Shown: positions 26,363 through 34,136 of the stretch, piece by piece
Numbering within the stretch: the stretch's first letter is position 1
Layout of the letters: each line of letters begins with the position of its first letter
From: Prado023 sp963736425
GTDB lineage: Bacteria > Actinomycetota > Actinomycetes > S36-B12 > CAIYMF01
Assembly (NCBI GenBank): GCA_963736425.1
Contig: CAVTOX010000010.1
Location: forward strand, 1-64,000
Direction of reading: 5' to 3'
Length of the DNA: 64,000 nt
Position numbers and translations under genes: made by a program
The notes under the pieces: model-generated
Databases searched by the model: none
What the model was told of the DNA's origin: nothing
Seen by the model: the letters and a program-made list of their open reading frames with translations, nothing else

Positions 26363-27613
26363 TCAGCCACCGAGGGCGGCGCGGAACTCGTCGATGCTTG
26401 GGGGAATGGTAGCCGTCGGCCCGACCTGGTCGGCCACGGCGTCGAGCGTCTTGAGCCCATCGCCGGTGTTGTAGACCACGGTCTCGGCGTCGGGATCGAG
26501 CTGGCCGGAGGCCAGGAGCTGGCGCAGCGTGGCGACCGTGACGCCGCCGGCGGTCTCAGCGAAGATCCCCTCAGTCTCGGCCAGTAGCCGGATCCCGGCC
26601 ACGATCTCCTCGTCGGAGACGTCGGCGATCGCACCCCCGGTGCGGCGGGCCACGTCCAGGGCGTATGGGCCATCAGCTGGATTGCCGATCGCAAGCGACT
26701 TGGCGATGGTGTTCGGCTTCACCGGTCTGATCACGTCGATCCCGGCCCGGTACGCCTGGGCAACCGGCGAGCAGCCGGTGGCCTGGGCGCCGAAGACCCG
26801 GTAGGGCGTCGGCTCGATCAGCCCGAGCCGGCCGAGCTCGACGAACGCCTTGTCGACCTTCGTCAGCAGAGACCCGGACGCGACCGGGATGACGACCTGC
26901 TGCGGCAGGCGCCAGCCGAGCTGCTCGGCCACCTCGTAGCCCAGCGACTTCGAGCCCTCTGCGTAGTACGGGCGCAGGTTGACGTTGACGAACCCCCACG
27001 TGGAGGTCAGAGGGTCACCGACGAGCTCCGAGCACAGGCGGTTCACGTCGTCGTAGTTGCCGTCGACGGCGATCAGGGTCCCGCCGTACACGGCGGTCGT
27101 GATGATCTTGCCGGCCTCGAGGTTCGCCGGGATCACGACGACGTGGCCCATGCCGGCGCGCGACGCTGCCGCGGCCACGGCATTGGCGAGGTTGCCGGTG
27201 GACGCACACGACAGCGTCTGCAGGCCCAGCTCGCGGGCGGCAGACAGGGCCACGGCCACGACGCGGTCCTTGAACGAGTGGGTCGGGTTGCCGGTGTCGT
27301 CCTTGATCCAGAGCCGGCGCATCCCCAGGACGCGGGCAAGGTTGTCGGCCCGGACCAGCTTCGTGAAGCCGGGGCTCAGGCCGGGGAGCTCGGCGATGTT
27401 CTCCGGGACGGGCAGCAGCGCGCGGTATCGCCAGATGTTCGGCGGTCCGGCGGTGATGTCCTCGCGGGTGGGCGCGACGATCTCGTAGCCGACCTCCAGG
27501 GGCCCGAAGCACTCGATGCAGGCGTACGCGGCACCCAGCGGGTACTGCTCACCGCAGGCGCGGCAGGTCAGGTGGGTGGCCGGCCCGAAGTCCAGCGCGG
27601 TCGCGGTCGTCAC
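26363..27613 (-). CDS. thrC: Threonine synthase family PLP enzyme
   Basis: 416 residues. N-terminal zinc-ribbon-like pair of CxxC motifs (CRAC and CIEC, about residues 17 and 32), then a fold-type II PLP domain. The PLP lysine is in GNPTHSFKDR and the phosphate loop is CASTGNLANAVA. Known reaction of the family: O-phosphohomoserine to threonine. The start was set at GTG 27613, six bases after GAGGAG; the frame upstream is riboswitch. Control by a SAM riboswitch and a downstream Gly-Gly sulfur carrier are unusual for a pure threonine enzyme and raise the option of homocysteine synthesis from O-phosphohomoserine. Confidence 0.88.
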   Translation of the reverse strand: MTTATALDFGPATHLTCRACGEQYPLGAAYACIECFGPLEVGYEIVAPTREDITAGPPNIWRYRALLPVPENIAELPGLSPGFTKLVRADNLARVLGMRRLWIKDDTGNPTHSFKDRVVAVALSAARELGLQTLSCASTGNLANAVAAAASRAGMGHVVVIPANLEAGKIITTAVYGGTLIAVDGNYDDVNRLCSELVGDPLTSTWGFVNVNLRPYYAEGSKSLGYEVAEQLGWRLPQQVVIPVASGSLLTKVDKAFVELGRLGLIEPTPYRVFGAQATGCSPVAQAYRAGIDVIRPVKPNTIAKSLAIGNPADGPYALDVARRTGGAIADVSDEEIVAGIRLLAETEGIFAETAGGVTVATLRQLLASGQLDPDAETVVYNTGDGLKTLDAVADQVGPTATIPPSIDEFRAALGG

Positions 27614-27629
27614 AGCAACTCCTCGTTCG

Positions 27630-27739
27630 CTCATCATCTTCGGCGCTTGGTGGCGCCGGGACGGACGTGTTACCCGGCTGGCGCTGGCCTGGTTGCCGGG
27701 GCGTCGGCGGGCCGTGTCCCTCCACACCTCTCCGATGAG
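27630..27739 (-). promoter_or_regulatory. SAM riboswitch (S-box, SAM-I type) upstream of thrC
   Basis: Read on the minus strand, the leader shows the S-box core in order: GAGAGGTGTGGAGGGA, GGCCCGCCGACGCCCCGGCAACC (split here by domain P2), a P3 region with GGGTAACACGTCC, a P4 hairpin GGCGCcaccaaGCGCC, and GAAGATGATGAG. The outer stem P1 pairs CTCATC (27739-27734) with GATGAG (27635-27630). The 3' side of P1 ends about 6 bases before the GAGGAG ribosome site of thrC, so SAM binding would most likely block translation. The core match is close to the family consensus as I know it. Confidence 0.9.
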
Positions 27740-27800
27740 TGCATCCTTGCCTTGCGGGGCCAACTGTAGCGGCTCACTGGAAGCGGGCAGGAGTGGTCAC

Positions 27801-28295
27801 GTGCGTGCAGCCCACCGGGTCAGGTCAGCGGCGAACTGGCTGAACCTGTCCACCCCCTCCGGGCTGCTCCTCGCGCGCATCGCGGCGGGGCGGCCCCGGC
27901 GAGCGCGCAACGGGATCTGGCTGGTCCACGAGTACCGCCTGCCCGTCCCACCGGCTCCAGCGTTCACGCTCGGCAGCGTCGTCTTCCTCAGGGCCGGCCT
28001 GCCGGGGGTGGGCCGCGATCCTGTAGGCGTGGTTTCGCGGCGGTTGCTCGACCACGAGGAGCGGCACGTCACCCAGTACGCGTGCTGCGGAGGGGTCCTC
28101 ATGCCGGCCGCGTATGTGGCCGCTGCCGGCTGGTCGTGGCTGAGGACGGGCGACTTCGCCTCCCGCAACGTGTTCGAGCGACGGGCGGGGCTGGCCGACG
28201 GCGGGTACCGGGAACGACCCGTGCGTCCGCTGCCGGCGATGGCGTTGGGCTTGTGGCGCAGCCCTGTCGAGGTGCGCAACGAGAGTGACAGATGA
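27801..28295 (+). CDS. Unknown actinobacterial protein with HEERH motif
   Basis: 164 residues. It opens with NWLNLSTPSGLLLARIAAG, a recurrent opening in related actinobacterial proteins as I recall them. Then come LVHEYRLPVPPAPAFTLGSVVFL, LLDHEERHVTQYACCGG, a hydrophobic segment (MPAAYVAAAGWSWL) and FASRNVFERRAGLADGGY. H-E-x-R-H-x-x-Q resembles a metallopeptidase-like zinc motif, but no catalytic function is shown. The GTG at 27801 follows AGGAGTGG and was chosen; the frame further upstream crosses the riboswitch and is not coding. Divergent from thrC. Confidence 0.7.
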   Translation: MRAAHRVRSAANWLNLSTPSGLLLARIAAGRPRRARNGIWLVHEYRLPVPPAPAFTLGSVVFLRAGLPGVGRDPVGVVSRRLLDHEERHVTQYACCGGVLMPAAYVAAAGWSWLRTGDFASRNVFERRAGLADGGYRERPVRPLPAMALGLWRSPVEVRNESDR

Positions 28296-28390
28296 GGCCA
28301 AACGCCTGATTCCAGCTGAATTCTGGCTACGCTGCGGGCCAGCGGGACCGGTGGGGTTCCGTCCGCCACTCACCTCAGGGAGTTGCACAC

Positions 28391-28768
28391 ATGAACTACA
28401 GCGACGACAGCGGCTGGCTCGGAGGGGTCTTCTGGGTGTTCTGGTTGATCTGGCTTGTCCTGATCCTGGTCGCCGGCTGGAAGATGTACGTCAAGGCTGG
28501 CCAGAAGGGCTGGGTCAGCCTGATTCCGATCCTCAACATCCTTGGGCTGCTCAAGATCGTCCACCGGCCCTGGTGGTGGATCCTGCTGCTGCTCATCCCG
28601 TTCGTGAACCTCGTGGTCGGGATCATCATCATGCTCGACCTCGCCAAGTCCTTCGGTCACGGTGTCGGCATGGCTCTTCTCCTGATCTTCCTGACCGCGA
28701 TCGGCTACCTGGTCCTGGGCTTCGGCGGTTCCCAGTACCAGCTGCAGAAGGATCCGCTGTTCGGCTGA
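28391..28768 (+). CDS. DUF5684-like small membrane protein
   Basis: 125 residues with four hydrophobic segments. It begins with an extracellular YSDDSGW, then WVFWLIWLVLILVAGWKMYVKAGQKGW, the K-A-G-Q-K-G-W signature, LIPILNILGLLKIVHRPWWW and PFVNLVVGIIIMLDLAKSFGHG. This order matches a family of small bacterial membrane proteins of unknown role (DUF5684 as I recall). ATG follows GGGAGTTGCACAC. A strong terminator hairpin follows. Confidence 0.78.
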   Translation: MNYSDDSGWLGGVFWVFWLIWLVLILVAGWKMYVKAGQKGWVSLIPILNILGLLKIVHRPWWWILLLLIPFVNLVVGIIIMLDLAKSFGHGVGMALLLIFLTAIGYLVLGFGGSQYQLQKDPLFG

Positions 28769-28793
28769 GCCGGCATCGCGCATCTGCGCTCGC

Positions 28794-28823
28794 GAGGGGG
28801 CGGTCCTGGTGGACCGCCCCCTC
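28794..28823 (+). terminator. Hairpin terminator after the small membrane protein
   Basis: GAGGGGGCGGTCC and GGACCGCCCCCTC form a perfect 13-bp stem with a TGGT loop, 26 bases after the stop codon. The T-tract is weak (TCTGCGTTG), as is usual in high-GC actinomycetes. It overlaps the upstream open extension of the next gene's frame, which supports choosing that gene's later start. Confidence 0.75.
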
Positions 28824-28865
28824 TGCGTTGTCCTGGCCCCTCCCTGCGCACGACAATGGCCACAC

Positions 28866-29690
28866 ATGGATGTCGCCCCACTGCTCGAGGCCTACGACTC
28901 GCAGCTGCGCGAGGACGCCGAGGTGGAGCGGGCGGTCTCTGTGGTGCGCCACCCACCGCTGCTCTGGGCGGTCTTCGGTGAGGGCGGCATGGTCACCTAC
29001 CGGTCGCTGGCTGGGGTGCAGGGTCGGGCGCTGGACGCGCTGATCGCCGCGAGTCTCAGCCACTTCCGCGACGGGACCAACGTGCGCCGGGCGGAGTGGA
29101 AGACGCGCGGTCACGATTCGCCAGATGATCTGGGAGCGCGCCTGGTTGCCCACGGCTTCGTGGCGCAGGACGTCGAGACCGTGATGGTCGGGCCGGCCGC
29201 GGAGCTGGCGATCGAGGTCGCCATCCCGTCCGACGTGGCGATCCGCCGGGTCGAGGTCGGGCCCGGCCTGCTCGAGGACGTGGTGCGCGCCCACGTCATG
29301 CAGGCCGAGGTGTTCGGTGGAGACGCCGGGCGGGACCCGGAGAGGGTCGCCGACCAGATGACAGCCGACCCGGACCATCTCCAGCTGTGGGTGGCCGAGT
29401 CCGGCGGCGAGGTGGTCGCAGCCGGCACACTCGACGTGGTCCGGGGCACGGAGTTCGCCGGGTTGTGGGGTGGTGCTGTGCAGGCGCCCTGGCGTGGTCG
29501 GGGCATCTACCGGGCCCTCGTCGCCGCCCGCGCCCGCGCAGCGATGGAGCTGGGCGTGCGCTTCCTGCACAGCGACTGCACAGCCATGTCCCGCCCGATC
29601 CTCGAGCGCAGCGGCCTTACCGCCGTGACCACCACGACGCCCTACGTCTGGACCCGTTCGGCCGGAGGGAGCCCGCCCAGGGGCGGATGA
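28866..29690 (+). CDS. GNAT-family N-acetyltransferase
   Basis: 274 residues. The C-terminal half has the acetyl-CoA site of GNAT enzymes: LQLWVAESGGEVVAAGTLDVV, then LWGGAVQAPWRGRGIYRALVAARARAA, the Q/R-x-x-G-x-G/A motif, and FLHSDCTAMSRPILERSGL. The N-terminal part (about 130 residues) is typical of two-domain actinobacterial GNATs. The acceptor is unknown. The frame is open from 28809, but the ATG at 28866 lies after the preceding terminator and was preferred. Confidence 0.85.
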   Translation: MDVAPLLEAYDSQLREDAEVERAVSVVRHPPLLWAVFGEGGMVTYRSLAGVQGRALDALIAASLSHFRDGTNVRRAEWKTRGHDSPDDLGARLVAHGFVAQDVETVMVGPAAELAIEVAIPSDVAIRRVEVGPGLLEDVVRAHVMQAEVFGGDAGRDPERVADQMTADPDHLQLWVAESGGEVVAAGTLDVVRGTEFAGLWGGAVQAPWRGRGIYRALVAARARAAMELGVRFLHSDCTAMSRPILERSGLTAVTTTTPYVWTRSAGGSPPRGG

Positions 29691-29723
29691 ACCGGGCCAT
29701 CCGCGCGGTTCGGTACGGACGTG

Positions 29724-29757
29724 CGAGAGGGCGGACCCGGGTGGGTCCGCCCTCTCG
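29724..29757. terminator. Bidirectional terminator hairpin between GNAT and groEL
   Basis: CGAGAGGGCGGACCC and GGGTCCGCCCTCTCG make a perfect 15-bp stem with a GGGT loop. It lies 33 bases past the GNAT stop and about 130 bases past the groEL stop on the opposite strand, so it can serve both. Confidence 0.75.
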
Positions 29758-29770
29758 TGTGGTGCGTGTG

Positions 29771-29887
29771 CTTCTGAGTGCTCGCGCGTTCAGAAGGCTG
29801 TTGTGCTGGGACTTCTGAACTGCGGTGCTCGGATCGGCGAGTGCCACGCCCTGCGGCGCGACCCTCACCTCAGCCTGTGCTCCTCGC

Positions 29888-29894
<7 letters not shown>
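29771..29894. repeat. Cluster of four CTTCTGA / TCAGAAG copies
   Basis: The heptamer CTTCTGA or its complement occurs at 29771, 29790, 29812 and 29888. The middle two extend to a perfect 9-bp inverted repeat (GTTCAGAAG ... CTTCTGAAC, 29788-29820) with a 15-base loop. The last copy includes the groEL stop codon. Such AT-leaning repeats are unexpected in this base composition. They lie in the groEL 3' region; the role is unknown. Confidence 0.5.
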
Positions 29895-31510
<1,616 letters not shown>

Positions 31511-31666
31511 ATGTATGTGGTTCCTTCGCACGTGGTGCTGGGACGCCGGTGTGCCTGCCCGCGACGGACGGTCCGTGGAGCCGGTTCACATCTCCGGTTC
31601 CGGGCGGACCTCAGCCACACCGACCTGGTGGTGACTCGGCGGGGGGAATGGTCCCGGGGGTCCGGG

Positions 31667-31693
31667 TTGTCACTCGACCCCTCCGAGTGCTAA
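31667..31693 (-). promoter_or_regulatory. CIRCE operator 1 (HrcA site)
   Basis: On the minus strand the sequence reads TTAGCACTC, 9 bases, GAGTGACA. The consensus is TTAGCACTC-N9-GAGTGCTAA. The left arm is perfect, the right arm has two changes, and the spacer has the exact length. It lies about 160 bases upstream of the groEL start. Confidence 0.8.
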
Positions 31694-31701
31694 CCCGATT
31701 C

Positions 31702-31726
31702 TGGCACTCGACCCCCACGAGTGCAA
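31702..31726 (-). promoter_or_regulatory. CIRCE operator 2 (HrcA site)
   Basis: On the minus strand TTGCACTC, 9 bases, GAGTGCCA. Both arms keep GCACTC/GAGTGC and the spacer is 9 bases. It is 34 bases upstream of the first CIRCE, giving a tandem arrangement in the groEL promoter. Confidence 0.78.
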
Positions 31727-31880
31727 GTGACCGAACAGGGTGCCCGGGTCGGTGGACACACCCGGGGCACGGTTCGCCCCATCTGGCCCTGTCATGTCCC
31801 AAGCCGCTGATCTAGGCTAGCGATCAGGACACATCCACGGGCCGGCCCGCGTCGGCCCCGAGCGCGGAAGGAGCGAGGCG

Positions 31881-32216
31881 ATGACCGACTACGAGAGATC
31901 GCCGGGCCTGTTGAAGAGGGACGACCCTGCCGCGGATCTGATCGAGGCCTACCACCACCACGTCTCCGAGGAGCTCGGCACTGACGGCCCGGAGGCGACC
32001 TTCGGCCACCCCGATGAGGCGCGGGTGGGTCACCTCGTCGGCGACGACGAGGGCGTGCGCGCTGACGAGACGCCCGAGCTGATCGCCTACGACACCCACA
32101 ACGTCGAGGACCTTGCTGCAGAGGAGCTCGCGATGCACTACGTCGAGGACGACGGGGAGCCAGGCTTCGACAACGACGACCTCCCCGAGGACCTCCGCGC
32201 AGCCCTGGCCGAGTAG
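31881..32216 (+). CDS. DUF5709 protein
   Basis: 111-residue, strongly acidic, probably partly disordered cytoplasmic protein. It has the DUF5709 signature: YERSPGLLKRDDPAADLIEAYHHHVSEELGTDGPEAT, then RVGHLVGDDEGVRADETPELIAYD and AAEELAMHYVED. The family is found in actinomycetes and its function is unknown. ATG follows GGAAGGAGCGAGGCG. Divergent from groEL. Confidence 0.85.
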   Translation: MTDYERSPGLLKRDDPAADLIEAYHHHVSEELGTDGPEATFGHPDEARVGHLVGDDEGVRADETPELIAYDTHNVEDLAAEELAMHYVEDDGEPGFDNDDLPEDLRAALAE

Positions 32217-32256
32217 GCCCGGCCCAGCTCACAGACCCTCCCCAGGGGTCAGACCC

Positions 32257-32277
32257 TCCGCATCGGCGCGGAGGATC
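32257..32277 (+). terminator. Possible terminator hairpin after the DUF5709 gene
   Basis: CCTCCGC and GCGGAGG form a 7-bp stem with a 6-base loop about 40 bases after the DUF5709 stop. A further GGAGGG copy downstream (about 32297) could pair alternatively with the upstream CCCTCC copies. No T-tract, so modest confidence. Confidence 0.4.
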
Positions 32278-32367
32278 TCGTCCCTGGCGGAGGGTTTCTG
32301 CGATTCGAGAGGGTCTTGCCGGCAGCGCGCGGGAGTGGGTGAACGGGATCTGGGGGACAATCGTCGG

Positions 32368-34020
32368 ATGACTGACGGGCCCCTGATCGTCCAGAGCGAC
32401 AAGACCCTCCTGCTGGAGGTCGGCCACGCCGACTCCGAGCAGGCCCGTCGCGACATCGCGGTCTTCGCCGAGCTCGAGCGGGCCCCGGAGCACATCCACA
32501 CCTACCGGATCACGCCCCTGGGACTGTGGAATGCGCGCGCGGCCGGGCACGATGCCGAGAGCGTCGTCGACACCCTCATCCGTTACTCCCGGTTCCCCGT
32601 CCCGCATGCGCTGCTGGTCGACGTCGCCGAGACGATGGACCGCTATGGCCGTCTGCGCCTGCTCAAGCACCCGGTCCACGGGCTGGTCCTCGAGTCGACC
32701 GACCGCGCGGTGCTCACTGAGGTGCTGCGCAGTCGCAAGGTCGCTCCGATGGTGGGTGCCCGGATCGACGACGACACGGTCGTCGTCCACCCCAGCGAGC
32801 GCGGCGCCATCAAGGCGGTGCTGCTGCGCCTGGGCTGGCCGGCCGAGGACCTCGCCGGGTACGTCGATGGCGAGGCGCATCCGATCGAGCTGGTCGAGGA
32901 CGACTGGCAGCTGCGTGACTACCAGCGTCAGGCCGCCGAGGGCTTCTGGTACGGCGGGTCCGGGGTGGTCGTCCTGCCCTGCGGTGCCGGCAAGACGCTC
33001 GTGGGGGCGGCGGCGATGGACCTGGCCAAGGCGACGACGCTGATCCTGGTGACCAACACCGTGTCGGCGCGCCAATGGCGCGACGAGCTGCTCAGGCGCA
33101 CGAACCTGACCGAGGACGAGATCGGTGAGTACTCCGGCGCCCGCAAGGAGGTCCGGCCGGTCACGATCGCCACCTACCAGGTGATGACCACGAAGCGGAA
33201 CGGCACATATGCCCACCTCGACCTGTTCGACGCACGCGACTGGGGCCTGATCATCTACGACGAGGTGCACCTGCTCCCGGCGCCGATCTTCCGGTTCACC
33301 GCCGACATCCAGGCCCGCCGTCGCCTGGGCCTGACCGCCACGCTGGTCCGCGAGGACGGCCGGGAGGGCGACGTCTTCTCCCTGATCGGGCCCAAGCGCT
33401 ACGACGTGCCCTGGCGGGAGATCGAGGCGCAGGGGTGGATTGCCCCCGCGGACTGCGTCGAGGTGCGCGTGACGCTGCCCGACGCCCAGCGGATGGCCTA
33501 CGCGATGGCCGAGCCGGACGAGCGGTACCGGATGGCCGCGACGGCACGCGAGAAGCAGGGGATCGTCTCGACGCTCGTGGCCCGGCACCCCGACGACCAG
33601 GTGCTGGTGATCGGGCAGTACCTCGACCAGCTCCACGAGCTCGCCGAGATGCTCGGCGTCCCGGTGATCACCGGCGAGATGCCGGTCAACGAGCGCCAGG
33701 AGCTGTTCGCGCTGTTCCGCTCCGGGGAGATCTCCACCCTGGTGGTATCGAAGGTGGCCAACTTCAGCCTCGACCTGCCCGAGGCGTCGGTCGCGATCCA
33801 GGTCTCCGGCTCGTTCGGGTCGCGACAGGAGGAGGCCCAGCGGCTCGGGCGGATCCTGCGGCCCAAGGCCGACGGTCGCACCGCGCGCTTCTACACGGTT
33901 GTCACGCGCGACACCGTGGACGCCGACTTCGCCGCACACCGCCAGCGATTCCTCGCCGAGCAGGGCTACGCCTACCGGATCGTGGACGCCGACGACGTGA
34001 TCAGCGGCATGGTCGACTGA
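32368..34020 (+). CDS. XPB/Ssl2-type DNA repair helicase
   Basis: 550 residues, the length of mycobacterial XPB. The N-terminal XPB-specific domain holds LIVQSDKTLLLEV and FAELERAPEHIHTYRITPLGLWNARAAG. The DRD-like region is followed by LRDYQRQAAEGFW and Walker A LPCGAGKTLVGAAAMD. Motif II is DEVH in IIYDEVHLLPA, then LGLTATLVREDGREGD. Lobe 2 carries QYLDQLHELAEMLGVPVITGEM, VANFSLDLPEASVAIQVSG and QRLGRILRPK. A 3'-5' helicase that unwinds damaged DNA, by family. The ATG at 32368 gives the canonical MTDGPLIVQ start; the frame upstream is not used. Convergent with a helicase-associated gene. Confidence 0.93.
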   Translation: MTDGPLIVQSDKTLLLEVGHADSEQARRDIAVFAELERAPEHIHTYRITPLGLWNARAAGHDAESVVDTLIRYSRFPVPHALLVDVAETMDRYGRLRLLKHPVHGLVLESTDRAVLTEVLRSRKVAPMVGARIDDDTVVVHPSERGAIKAVLLRLGWPAEDLAGYVDGEAHPIELVEDDWQLRDYQRQAAEGFWYGGSGVVVLPCGAGKTLVGAAAMDLAKATTLILVTNTVSARQWRDELLRRTNLTEDEIGEYSGARKEVRPVTIATYQVMTTKRNGTYAHLDLFDARDWGLIIYDEVHLLPAPIFRFTADIQARRRLGLTATLVREDGREGDVFSLIGPKRYDVPWREIEAQGWIAPADCVEVRVTLPDAQRMAYAMAEPDERYRMAATAREKQGIVSTLVARHPDDQVLVIGQYLDQLHELAEMLGVPVITGEMPVNERQELFALFRSGEISTLVVSKVANFSLDLPEASVAIQVSGSFGSRQEEAQRLGRILRPKADGRTARFYTVVTRDTVDADFAAHRQRFLAEQGYAYRIVDADDVISGMVD

Positions 34021-34136
34021 GCCGGGAGCCCGCCCCTCCCCGGGATTCGTCCGACTCCCGGGCGCTCCGGGCGGTTCCCTCCAAGTCTCGGGCCACCCGG
34101 CCGCAGACTGGGATGAGCTCGTGATCGTGCGCGGGC

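Larger units (their letters stand above)
31511..31880. other. groEL / DUF5709 divergent promoter region
   Basis: 370 bases without a gene. Besides the two CIRCE operators it holds the long groEL 5' leader (about 155 bases from the nearer CIRCE to the ATG) and the promoter of the rightward DUF5709 gene, whose ribosome site GGAAGGAG lies just before 31881. I found no clear -35/-10 pair. Confidence 0.6.

Noticed and set aside
27516..27800. Rightward coding frame extending the HEERH protein upstream
   Set aside because: It runs through the thrC start and the SAM riboswitch on the other strand; a ribosome site lies at 27791-27798 instead.
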